Positions 1 through 6,800 of a stretch of 14,032 nucleotides of DNA are shown here, piece by piece; position 1 is the stretch's first letter; each line of letters begins with the position of its first letter. Source of the stretch: Bacteroidaceae bacterium (GTDB taxonomy: Bacteria > Bacteroidota > Bacteroidia > Bacteroidales > Bacteroidaceae); NCBI GenBank assembly GCA_017551845.1, contig JAFZKR010000086.1, forward strand, positions 1 to 14,032, given 5' to 3'. Under the pieces are notes generated by a model. It did no database searches, was not told where the DNA came from, and was given only the letters and a program-made list of their open reading frames with translations. The position numbers and the translations under genes are program-made.

Positions 1-40
1 GTCATTCGGAAATTTTTGCCGATAATTTAATTTTTTTATC

Positions 41-78
41 AAATGACGCAGAAGGAACCGTCCCTAATGCGTACATTT
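41..78. promoter_or_regulatory. Imperfect inverted repeat ahead of the kinase gene
   Basis: AAATGACGCA at 41-50 is complementary to TGCGTACATTT at 68-78 apart from one extra base, and GGA (54-56) can pair with TCC (61-63) inside the loop. The right arm overlaps the probable -7 box. It could be an operator or a DNA hairpin upstream of the transcription start. No known regulator site was recognised, so the role is inferred. Confidence 0.3.
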
Positions 79-79
79 G
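72..79 (+). promoter_or_regulatory. Bacteroidota -7 box for the kinase gene
   Basis: TACATTTG matches the Bacteroidota -7 consensus TAnnTTTG and lies 22 bases before the ATG at 102. No TTTG is seen at the expected distance upstream, so the -33 element is missing or weak. Confidence 0.4.
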
Positions 80-101
80 TAGTAAATCAAACAAGTAAAC
101 T

Positions 102-749
102 ATGAATACATCAGAGAAATTTGTCATTACAATTAATCGTGAGTTGGGTTCGGGCGGAAAGACTGTGGCAAAGAAACTGGCCGAAAAGTTGGGCGTACCT
201 TTTTATGATAAGGCTCATTTAAAGTCAGTTGAGGAGAAAGAGGGACTTAGCGATAAAGAAATAGAGCGTCTTAAAGCAAAAAAACGTACATGGTGGCCAG
301 ATTTCAAGCGTATAGTTGAACTGGACGGTGGTTTTGCAGTATCCATATATGATAACCTGCCGAATTTTGCTGTCCCTGAGAAAAATGATACGGATGACAG
401 ATTCAGGACTGAGCAGGAGATACTAAAAGGTATAGTCGATGCCGAGTCGTGCGTAGTGGCCGGACGCTGCAGCTTTGTTACATTCAAGGACCACCCCAAT
501 CATCTTAACGTTTGGATCCAGTCTCCTGTGGAGTGTCGTATAGACAGAGTCATGAAAAAGAAGGGCATAGCCACCAGGGAAGAAGCTGAGAAATTCATAA
601 AGGAGGTTGACCGGATGCGTGAGGATTACGTAAAGCGTCATACTGGTGCAAGTCGTTATGATACACGCAACTATGACCTGGTAATCTCAATGGAGGGTAA
701 GACCGAGGAAGAGGCAGTAGATATTATCCTCAAGCACATAGGCAAATAA
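102..749 (+). CDS. Cytidylate kinase-like family protein
   Basis: This 215-residue cytoplasmic protein belongs to the AAA-type cytidylate kinase-like group (Cytidylate_kin2), related to nucleoside monophosphate kinases but distinct from the housekeeping Cmk. The N-terminus shows a beta strand (VITINRE) followed by a P-loop-like GSGGKT at residues 16-21, then GVPFYDK at 31-37, the usual start pattern of the family. A second conserved strand, CVVAGRCSF (117-125), is followed by the phosphotransfer and lid region rich in Arg and Lys (residues 146-190), and the protein ends with YDLVI and an acidic helix. The length is normal for the family. The substrate is not established; phosphoryl transfer to a nucleotide is inferred from the fold. 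The start at 102 fits the upstream -7 box. The stop codon abuts a decayed copy of the start of the thioesterase gene. Confidence 0.85.
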   Translation: MNTSEKFVITINRELGSGGKTVAKKLAEKLGVPFYDKAHLKSVEEKEGLSDKEIERLKAKKRTWWPDFKRIVELDGGFAVSIYDNLPNFAVPEKNDTDDRFRTEQEILKGIVDAESCVVAGRCSFVTFKDHPNHLNVWIQSPVECRIDRVMKKKGIATREEAEKFIKEVDRMREDYVKRHTGASRYDTRNYDLVISMEGKTEEEAVDIILKHIGK

Positions 750-802
750 TTAAAGAATAACTGTTTACTACCGAGCTGGAGACCCGTGATTACGGATGTA
801 AT
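749..802 (+). pseudogene. Decayed 5' fragment of a thioesterase gene, inverted relative to the intact copy
   Basis: Read on the plus strand from 752, the bases give K-E-stop-LFTTELETRDYGC, which lines up with KEYLFTVQLETRDYEC at the start of the intact thioesterase encoded at 790-1191 on the other strand. My hand count is 37 of 48 bases identical (752-799 against 1188-1141). Several differences are silent third-position changes, so the fragment looks like a once-functional diverged homologue rather than a fresh duplication. The start codon position reads ATT (749-751) and codon 4 is a TAA stop. If the ATT was once ATG, it overlapped the kinase stop as TAATG, a typical coupled start. The fragment ends near 802 and overlaps the 3' end of the intact gene, whose last residues are read from its opposite strand. 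Confidence 0.7.
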
Positions 803-1191
803 CCTATTTTCATGGCAACTTCATCTCCTTTGCTCAGATGACCGTTCACTACGCTTATCACTGTAACGGTAGCCTGGAGGCACATCTTGAGATCCGCTTT
901 ACGGTACAGGTCCTGTTCAAATATGAACCGTGCTCCCTCACGATGTAAATTAAGGCAGGAGAGAAACTCCTCCTGACCGTGCAGAGGGGCTTTGTACTTC
1001 ATGTTTATCTCGGAAAGCATCACGTCAATGCCCTCTTCGTGCCACTGCCGGAATGACTGCCCGCGGCTTTGAAGCCATTTATGGCGGGTATATTCCAGAT
1101 AGTGCTGGTAATTGGCATTGTTGATTACTCCCTGAAGGTCGCACTCGTAATCACGGGTTTCAAGTTGAACAGTAAACAGATATTCTTTCAT
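790..1191 (-). CDS. Acyl-CoA thioesterase, hotdog fold (4HBT/YbgC-like)
   Basis: This 133-residue cytoplasmic protein is expected to hydrolyse acyl-CoA thioesters; the acyl chain it prefers cannot be read from the sequence. It shows the 4HBT signature near the N-terminus: RDYECDLQGVINNANY at residues 13-28, with the likely catalytic Asp18, the GVINN turn, and a following helix (YLEYTRHKWL). The central and C-terminal beta strands (MKYKAPL, ARFIFEQDLY, ATVTVISVV) fit the single-hotdog layout and the length is close to normal. The final residues (GLHP) are encoded on the antisense strand of the decayed copy at 749-802, so the natural C-terminus may have been lost or replaced. A -7-like box ends only 7 bases before the ATG, so the message may have almost no leader. 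Confidence 0.85.
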   Translation of the reverse strand: MKEYLFTVQLETRDYECDLQGVINNANYQHYLEYTRHKWLQSRGQSFRQWHEEGIDVMLSEINMKYKAPLHGQEEFLSCLNLHREGARFIFEQDLYRKADLKMCLQATVTVISVVNGHLSKGDEVAMKIGLHP

Positions 1192-1198
1192 AGCGCTG

Positions 1199-1206
1199 TA
1201 AAGTTA
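1199..1206 (-). promoter_or_regulatory. -7 box for the thioesterase gene, possibly leaderless
   Basis: On the minus strand TAACTTTA matches seven of eight positions of TAnnTTTG. It ends 7 bases before the ATG, so transcription would begin at or near the start codon. No matching -33 TTTG is seen. Confidence 0.35.
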
Positions 1207-1217
1207 CAGTTTTTTAC

Positions 1218-1225
1218 TATCTTTA
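1218..1225 (+). promoter_or_regulatory. -7 box for the aldose epimerase gene
   Basis: TATCTTTA is one base from the TAnnTTTG consensus and lies 16 bases before the ATG at 1242. It sits 11 bases from the opposing -7 box, so the two divergent promoters are tightly packed and probably compete for polymerase. GGAAAGG at 1227-1233 is a purine stretch that could serve as a weak ribosome binding site. Confidence 0.35.
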
Positions 1226-1241
1226 CGGAAAGGAAAATGAA

Positions 1242-2135
1242 ATGATTATGGTTATTTCCAATGACAGGATAAGCGCGGTCATTGACCTGCATGGCGCTGA
1301 ACTGACTAATCTCAGAAAACTTGGGAGTGACGAGGAGCTGGTATGGTGTGCCGACAAAGAGTATTGGGGACGTCATGCACCGATGCTCTTTCCCATAGTG
1401 GGAAAGGTGTGGAAAGGAGAGTATAGGGTGGGTGGCAAGACCTACCGCCTGTCTCAGCACGGTTTTGCACGTGACATGGATTTCAGAGTGCTTTGTCATG
1501 ACAGAGAGAGTGTCGTCCTGGGGCTAGAGTCCGATATGGAGACCTTTAACATTTACCCGTATCCCTTCAGGATAGAAGCTGTTTATCGGCTTGAAGAGAA
1601 TGCCCTCTGCGTAGAGTGGCGGATCAAGAACCTTGGAACTGAAGAGATGTATTATCAGATAGGTGCTCATCCCGGATTCAATTACCGTGATTTCGACAAA
1701 GACGATTTAATTCATGGTTATTTCCGTCTGGTCCAGGCTGATGAACCGGTTAACCGGATAGTGGTGGGACAGCTTACATCCGACGGTTACCGCAGTGACA
1801 GCGCGTCCATGTTGGAACTGGACTCTGATGCCATGTTGCCCATCACTCCAGGGCTTTTTGCCCGTGATGCGCTCGTGCTTGAAGAGTATCAGATAAATCA
1901 GGTTATACTGTATGACAAGGAATACCGACCATATATCGCTGTCCAAACGGACGATGCTCCTGTCTGGGGACTATGGTCACCACCTGCGAAAAATGCTCCT
2001 TTTGTATGCATAGAACCATGGATGGGCCGTTGTGATCATGATGGCTATGCAGGTGACATAACAGGTAGGGATTATATGAACTGTCTTGAGCCGGGCAAGA
2101 GCAAGACATTCAGTTTTAGGATTATGGTAGTGTAA
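1242..2135 (+). CDS. Aldose 1-epimerase family protein (LacX/YeaD-like)
   Basis: This 297-residue cytoplasmic protein has the galactose mutarotase-like beta-sandwich and is expected to interconvert alpha and beta anomers of a sugar or sugar phosphate. Motifs seen in order: HGAEL (17-21), ELVW (32-35), GRHAPMLFPIVG (43-54), QHGFAR (72-77, with His73), IGAHPGFNY (140-148, with the likely catalytic His143), and CIEPWMG (256-262, with the likely catalytic base Glu258). This combination, in particular HAPMLFPIVG and the IEPW ending, is typical of the LacX subgroup rather than GalM. No signal peptide is present. A second in-frame ATG at 1248 is possible; 1242 is chosen because it follows the purine-rich stretch at a workable distance. 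It could serve the sugars released by the neighbouring arabinofuranosidase, but that link is only positional. Confidence 0.88.
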   Translation: MIMVISNDRISAVIDLHGAELTNLRKLGSDEELVWCADKEYWGRHAPMLFPIVGKVWKGEYRVGGKTYRLSQHGFARDMDFRVLCHDRESVVLGLESDMETFNIYPYPFRIEAVYRLEENALCVEWRIKNLGTEEMYYQIGAHPGFNYRDFDKDDLIHGYFRLVQADEPVNRIVVGQLTSDGYRSDSASMLELDSDAMLPITPGLFARDALVLEEYQINQVILYDKEYRPYIAVQTDDAPVWGLWSPPAKNAPFVCIEPWMGRCDHDGYAGDITGRDYMNCLEPGKSKTFSFRIMVV

Positions 2136-2161
2136 AACCCGAATATGAAAGGTCGGGCGGA

Positions 2162-3301
2162 TTATTCAATAAGTGAGCGGATTAGTCCTGCAAGGTCAGC
2201 TGGGGTGTCAGCGTCGGGAATCATGCTCTGTCTGTGGTAAATAAGTCGCGGGATGGCCGCCAGACCGCCTACTGATGTTCTGCCGAAGACCTCAAGAATA
2301 TCTGAAATGTAATAGTCTATGCTTTCGCTCTTCATGGCCGACTGCAATGTCTGGCTTCCTATGAGAGCAGCGGCTTTCTGCTCTGCCTGCTCAATGGCAG
2401 GCGGATACCATCCGGTATGTGGATCCGCATCGAAGAACCACTCCTCATAATTTCTGTATGCTTGTCGGTCGGTATTCCATATTGCCATTCCTATGCGGAG
2501 CAGGGTGCATGAGCCTTGGAAGGAATCGGGACCGGCTGGAAGGTAGGGGTTGCACTCATTGCTGAGGGATACCGGACAGCAGACAAACGCTACGCTGTCA
2601 TTCAATGCTTCTACCGTTTCCGGTAACATGAGGTGTAGCTTACGGCAGTGTGAGCATTGCCAGTCAAACATAAGGGTTATTTTATGGGTGGCATCTGCGG
2701 GGCCGATGAGCGGCATCTCAGCAGGATCAGGCAGGGAAAGTTCTTCCTCAATGAAACCTCTTTCGGAGAGTGTCCTGGGAGTGGTGAGCAGTTGCAGAAC
2801 CGCTAACAATGCTGCTGCAACTATGCCAATTATTATGTGCAGCAGGGCTTTTCCGTTTTTTTTCGGGATACAAAAGGCTATATAGAGTACTGAAATAATG
2901 ATTCCAAGTATGTGTGCTGTCATGCAATATGGACAGAATGCACGAATGATGTGTTGCTGAAGGTAGATGAACCATACGGCACAACCTATGATGGCTCCAC
3001 AGAGAAAGAGCATGATACGGCATAGCAACTCCCTGGTTTCCGGTTCAGTATCTGGTCTATCCATCAGCTTAAGACAAGCCAACAGCACCAAATAGGTTCC
3101 TGTGGCAAGTGCACTGACAGGAACTGTGCCGAGCAGGAATGACCATCGGCTACCTAACACCTGATTACAGTGCGAACCTTGGCTGCAACCTATCAGACCG
3201 TGACCTGTAACAGAGTGGATACACAGGATGACAGATAAGATAAGGACAATGGTGACGAGTGCCACCATTGTCCTTCTTATTATTCTTGTATCCTTACCCA
3301 T
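2162..3301 (-). CDS. Vitamin K epoxide reductase (VKOR)-thioredoxin fusion, disulfide bond generator
   Basis: This 379-residue inner-membrane protein fuses a VKOR domain to a periplasmic thioredoxin-like domain, an arrangement known from bacteria that use VKOR in place of DsbB. Five membrane segments are visible (about residues 12-30, 57-78, 95-115, 127-147 and 152-172). The VKOR shuttle cysteines are Cys39 and Cys45 in CSQGSHCNQVLGS (the CX5C spacing of bacterial VKOR), and the quinone-side pair is CPYC at 123-126. After the fifth segment, the thioredoxin-like part carries CSHC at 216-219 and a cis-proline candidate in AIPRL (Pro351). The expected path is electrons from substrate thiols to CSHC, to Cys39/Cys45, to CPYC, to quinone. 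Extra cysteines (241, 242, 250, 265) lie in the thioredoxin part. The gene starts 9 bases after the stop of the arabinofuranosidase gene, so both are almost certainly on one message. Confidence 0.9.
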   Translation of the reverse strand: MGKDTRIIRRTMVALVTIVLILSVILCIHSVTGHGLIGCSQGSHCNQVLGSRWSFLLGTVPVSALATGTYLVLLACLKLMDRPDTEPETRELLCRIMLFLCGAIIGCAVWFIYLQQHIIRAFCPYCMTAHILGIIISVLYIAFCIPKKNGKALLHIIIGIVAAALLAVLQLLTTPRTLSERGFIEEELSLPDPAEMPLIGPADATHKITLMFDWQCSHCRKLHLMLPETVEALNDSVAFVCCPVSLSNECNPYLPAGPDSFQGSCTLLRIGMAIWNTDRQAYRNYEEWFFDADPHTGWYPPAIEQAEQKAAALIGSQTLQSAMKSESIDYYISDILEVFGRTSVGGLAAIPRLIYHRQSMIPDADTPADLAGLIRSLIE

Positions 3302-3310
3302 TTAAGGATA

Positions 3311-6300
3311 TTACTGGATATTCGGTTTGCCAGGTGTTGCTATGGTTGCAGTGAATGCATCGCCTGCTCCATGATTCTTGCTGACAGGTGCCCCCAGTGT
3401 TATGCCACTGCCGGTTAAGTATTCTCCGCTCGCGACATCGGTTCTGAGTCCTTCGGTCAGGGTTATCTTGTCGGGTTCAGCAGGTTGCTGCTGACCGCCA
3501 CGACCTCCAAATCCTCCGTATCCGCGGCGCGGTACAGCCTGTATGGAAGCAATGGTGTATTTTTCATCTCCGATATTGATGACCTGACCTGTCTGGAAGG
3601 CCTGTGCACTGGCTACAGCTACGGTCTGTTCACCCTTCATGGCATTGGCTGATACTGTTGTGGAACCAGCTGTGCCTATTGTGGCTATCCTGATCTTTTC
3701 GAGACTGTTGCCGGAACCAAGGTACATGACTTGTCCGATGGAGAGACCCTGGACTGATGTTACCTTGATGTTGTCCTGTCCCGCTTTGACGGGAGCTGCA
3801 ATTGTCATGGCCTGGGCAGTGTGGAAATCCAGCTTGTTGTCATCAGTATCATGACCGTCCGGGAAACGGCCTGTGCTGAGGTCCGGACCGGCTGCAGGAG
3901 CGGTAGCTACCTGTCCTCCGAATCCTCCGAAACCGCCGCGTGCCCCTTGTGGAACGCGTGCGTAGGCTCCGTCAGCACCAGCTCCTGAATCGGCATGATA
4001 GCCTTCACTTAGCCATGGATCCACCAGTCCGCCATAATTGACGGCATCGACTATCAGTCCGTTACCGTTGCGTAGTGTCATGTTGCCTCTTGAAGAGTCA
4101 AGCACGGGGCCACCGAACAGAAGGTCGGCTTCTATATCACCATGATAGCCGGCATTCTCCACCTGAATATCCAGGACAACGCTGTTGATGGCATGTGCCT
4201 TTGACAGAGCCTTGTCAAGCTCTATGGCATAGACCAAAGGCAGTACAGGTTCGTTACTGGAGTGGTCGTACTTAGTGGCCGGTTCAAACGTGATGCCTGT
4301 TCCGTTTACTGCAAACGGCATGTTTGCGGAATGATCATACTTGAGAGGCTGTTCCAGTTCAAGTCCGGTTCCCGGATTGTCAGTAGGACGGAGAGGACCG
4401 CCATTGCTGCCACGTGAAGACTGAGTACCTACAGATTTTACTGTAACCCATTCCACTCCGTGTCCCTCGCTGTCAATGTCAAGACGTATCCTGTCACCGG
4501 CCGTGATGTTCTGGGTGCTGGTGACCTTGATGTTAGTGTCGCCTTTCTTGGCATCGACTGCCAACCAAGCCTGAGTTCCGGGCTTGCCTACCTTGGTTAT
4601 GGTCACAACCTCATATTTTTCAATCGAGTTGGATACAGCAGGATAGGTTGAACCGTATCCGATTGCCATCTTCTGTCCTTCAACGAAACCGTTTATGCTG
4701 GTTACAGGAATATTGGTAGAGCCAGCGGGAATCGTGATGACCGGTCCTTCAGGCAGAGGCTGCCATACGGTGGTCGGTGCGCCGGAGGGACCGCCGCCAC
4801 GGAACATACCCATTCCCTGCTGCTGGGGTTGTGCTTGGGGTTGGATTACAGATACAACCTTGCGTTTTTCAGCATCACGTCCTGTACCGATTGTAATCTC
4901 GTGTCCTGTTTCAATTCCGGTCACGTTGCGTACATATATGATATTGTCACCCTTGTTCGCATCGACAGACAGTCCGGAGTTGCTTATACCAAGCAGATAG
5001 AATGACTTGGGAGCAAGTTTTGTTCCTGACGGAATGTTGATTGATGAGAAGTATGGAAGGTTGACTGCGTGGTGGGTAAGTGTCCAGCCTGATAAGTTGA
5101 CCGCTTTCTCACCTGCATTGTAAAGCTCAATGAAAGAGTTGGTCTGGTTACCGTTGCCGTCGGCAATGCGGAACTCGTTTATCTTGACAGGATCCACGTT
5201 ACGGACTTTCTGTGAAGAGGTCCATTGGCTTCTGCCGCTGTTCCAGCTGGCCTTTGCTCCAAGGTCGCCGTTAAATAATTTCTTGGGCGATGTAACCGAG
5301 AATTGAACTGCCACGACCTGGCCTGCTTCAACGGTATAGCCAATCTTGCGGACTTTGCCTTTGCCGTCAGCCAATGCACTCTTCCAGCCTTTGGGAGTAA
5401 CAAGACTTATTTCAAGGTCATCAATAGGCTTGCCTGATGTGTTGGTAAATGTCACGGTCACGTTTTGGGTGGTCTTGGGCGCGAATGTCTGCAGCAGATT
5501 AGGTTTGTCAACCTTGTTTGATGCACTAATGCCAAGCATGGATACATCATATCCTGCAGCCACGATATTGGCCTGAAGGGCCTGGTTGGTCTCAACGGTC
5601 GGGAAGGTTCCCGGAGCTGTCATTGCTCCTTCATAGAATGTTCCCGATGAACCGTTGGAGTTGTCACCGCCGTTACCAAGAAGTATGGCGCCTTGCTTGC
5701 GCATGGGGTCGTAGCTGTTGCGTGAGTTCTGGATTCGTCCTCCGTCATACATGATTTGAAGATTGCCGCCTTGGGCATTGCCGCCCATGGAGCGCCAGTG
5801 GTGCGGTTCGCCATCGGCTGTGGCAGTCACAAAACGCCAGCTTATGCTGGGCAGGTCTGCGCAATATTTGTCATTCGGGTCCGGATTGACACAACCTACA
5901 AGGTTGTTCTCCTGATCGGTCATGATCCATGGTCCGGGAGCCTGTCCGTGATACCAGGTGGGCTGGTTGCCGTAGTATGTGGTCTCCATCGTGCCGTCTC
6001 CGTCATCGCGACTGTCGGTCTCAGCGTTGCCGTAGTCAAAGCAACAGCCGGTATTGTAGTGCTGGCCGTTTATTACCCAGTACTGGCCTTCGGCCTGGTC
6101 GTCGACGGCGGTACCATGAGCATCGTTCCAGCGAAGACCCATACCTGCTGTTATGAACACACCGTAAACCTTATGCCCCATAAGGGTGACAGGGGCCCAG
6201 TCGGCCATAGGAACGTTGTTGAATCCGCCCATTGCCTGTCCGCTGAATCCTCCGCGGGGTGCCTGCTGCAGGTGGTTACCTTTGCCGGACTGGTCGTATA

Positions 6301-6643
6301 TTATGGTCAGCCAGCAGTAGGTGTCCTTGCAGAAACGGTCCTGTGCGGCAGCATCGGCATAACCGCCCGGGTCACCGGCAGAGGGTTGAACTACACCTAT
6401 GTCAAGTGTTTTGCCGTCGGACTGACGCATCACTTGATAGAGCGGTCCATCATAATTCTTGTAGAGAGCGCGTGTGGAGGAATGTGCGGCAACGCAGGGC
6501 GCACCGCCTTTGGCATAGACGTCACAGGGTCCCTCGGGACGCTCGGGAATTCGGCTCTCACCGGCTGCGATAGCAACCGTAGCCACCATGACCGGAGCCA
6601 GCAGGCATGTGGTCAGTAAAGTGATAACAGTGGATTTCTTCAT
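3311..6643 (-). CDS. Secreted GH54 alpha-L-arabinofuranosidase with NEW3-like and interrupted lamin-tail domains
   Basis: This 1110-residue protein should remove alpha-L-arabinofuranosyl side groups from arabinoxylan or arabinan outside the cytoplasm. Residues 1-27 are a signal peptide (MKKST, hydrophobic core, AIAA) without a lipobox. Residues 38-366 match the GH54 catalytic domain of fungal AbfB: GPCDVYAKGGAPCVAAHS, IIYDQSGKGNHL, TGCCFDYGNAET, GTMETTYYG with the likely nucleophile Glu220, and GGDNSNG with the likely acid/base Asp327. Cys40/50, 105/110, 200/201 and 251/261 look like disulfide pairs; the mature protein has no others. Residues about 380-480 resemble a NEW3 domain. From about 485 a lamin-tail domain starts (INEFRIADG, SFIELYNAG, VNLSGWTLTHH) and is broken by repeated modules and Gly/Gln-rich linkers, ending in TPGKPN. 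The CBM42 usual in fungal relatives is absent. The gene leads an operon with the VKOR fusion. Confidence 0.88.
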   Translation of the reverse strand: MKKSTVITLLTTCLLAPVMVATVAIAAGESRIPERPEGPCDVYAKGGAPCVAAHSSTRALYKNYDGPLYQVMRQSDGKTLDIGVVQPSAGDPGGYADAAAQDRFCKDTYCWLTIIYDQSGKGNHLQQAPRGGFSGQAMGGFNNVPMADWAPVTLMGHKVYGVFITAGMGLRWNDAHGTAVDDQAEGQYWVINGQHYNTGCCFDYGNAETDSRDDGDGTMETTYYGNQPTWYHGQAPGPWIMTDQENNLVGCVNPDPNDKYCADLPSISWRFVTATADGEPHHWRSMGGNAQGGNLQIMYDGGRIQNSRNSYDPMRKQGAILLGNGGDNSNGSSGTFYEGAMTAPGTFPTVETNQALQANIVAAGYDVSMLGISASNKVDKPNLLQTFAPKTTQNVTVTFTNTSGKPIDDLEISLVTPKGWKSALADGKGKVRKIGYTVEAGQVVAVQFSVTSPKKLFNGDLGAKASWNSGRSQWTSSQKVRNVDPVKINEFRIADGNGNQTNSFIELYNAGEKAVNLSGWTLTHHAVNLPYFSSINIPSGTKLAPKSFYLLGISNSGLSVDANKGDNIIYVRNVTGIETGHEITIGTGRDAEKRKVVSVIQPQAQPQQQGMGMFRGGGPSGAPTTVWQPLPEGPVITIPAGSTNIPVTSINGFVEGQKMAIGYGSTYPAVSNSIEKYEVVTITKVGKPGTQAWLAVDAKKGDTNIKVTSTQNITAGDRIRLDIDSEGHGVEWVTVKSVGTQSSRGSNGGPLRPTDNPGTGLELEQPLKYDHSANMPFAVNGTGITFEPATKYDHSSNEPVLPLVYAIELDKALSKAHAINSVVLDIQVENAGYHGDIEADLLFGGPVLDSSRGNMTLRNGNGLIVDAVNYGGLVDPWLSEGYHADSGAGADGAYARVPQGARGGFGGFGGQVATAPAAGPDLSTGRFPDGHDTDDNKLDFHTAQAMTIAAPVKAGQDNIKVTSVQGLSIGQVMYLGSGNSLEKIRIATIGTAGSTTVSANAMKGEQTVAVASAQAFQTGQVINIGDEKYTIASIQAVPRRGYGGFGGRGGQQQPAEPDKITLTEGLRTDVASGEYLTGSGITLGAPVSKNHGAGDAFTATIATPGKPNIQ
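3344..4972 (-). repeat. Protein repeat modules inside the arabinofuranosidase C-terminal half
   Basis: Two kinds of module recur in the protein. Type A has the pattern GDTNIKVTS, then a short loop, GQ or GD, IxIG and EKxxV; copies lie at about residues 558-600, 636-685, 695-739, 949-992 and 997-1037. Type B has the pattern L, a GTGI or GSGI core and H-S/G-A/S; copies lie at about 757-800 (doubled) and 1058-1097. Gly/Gln-rich linkers separate them (about 602-620, 900-910, 1039-1052). The copies are diverged at the DNA level, so this is an old protein repeat and not a recent tandem expansion. Confidence 0.7.
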
Positions 6644-6689
6644 AATTATAATAGGTTCTTGTTAGTATTAACTCCGTTGTAATTGTATG

Positions 6690-6697
6690 CAAATATA
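6690..6697 (-). promoter_or_regulatory. -7 box for the arabinofuranosidase-VKOR operon
   Basis: On the minus strand TATATTTG is a full match to TAnnTTTG, 46 bases before the ATG at 6643. No TTTG is found about 20 bases upstream, which fits a promoter that needs an activator or another sigma factor. Confidence 0.5.
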
Positions 6698-6746
6698 GTG
6701 TTTATTGGGAATTACTTGTCTTTGATTGTTTATTTTTTCAGAGGTA

Positions 6747-6776
6747 TTTGTCATTTCCGGAAAAAGATTACCTTTG
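6747..6776 (+). promoter_or_regulatory. Promoter of the esterase gene (-33 TTTG, -7 TACCTTTG)
   Basis: TTTG at 6747-6750 and TACCTTTG at 6769-6776 are separated by 18 bases, close to the Bacteroides consensus spacing. The predicted transcription start near 6782 lies before the ATG at 6801, which supports that start over the longer reading frame beginning at 6726. A 10-base perfect palindrome, TTTCCGGAAA (6754-6763), occupies the spacer and could be an operator. Confidence 0.65.
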
Positions 6777-6800
6777 CACAAATCAAATGATTCGGATATT

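Noticed and set aside
752..1188. Invertible DNA segment (phase switch) between the inverted repeats around the thioesterase gene
   Set aside because: The arms are only about 77% identical, no recombinase gene is near, and the repeat is simply coding sequence; a scar of gene replacement fits better.
2138..2157. CCCGA...TCGGG hairpin between the epimerase and VKOR genes as a shared terminator
   Set aside because: The stem is only 5 pairs with a 10-base loop and no T run follows, too weak to call.
5756..6619. Long open frame (287 codons) on the plus strand opposite the arabinofuranosidase, plus other antisense frames nearby
   Set aside because: It mirrors a clear GH54 catalytic domain on the other strand, has no recognisable domain or promoter, and several overlapping frames are open there because of codon bias.
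6726..6800. Longer start for the esterase gene (ATG at 6726)
   Set aside because: The -33/-7 promoter lies inside this extension and the signal peptide begins at 6801.
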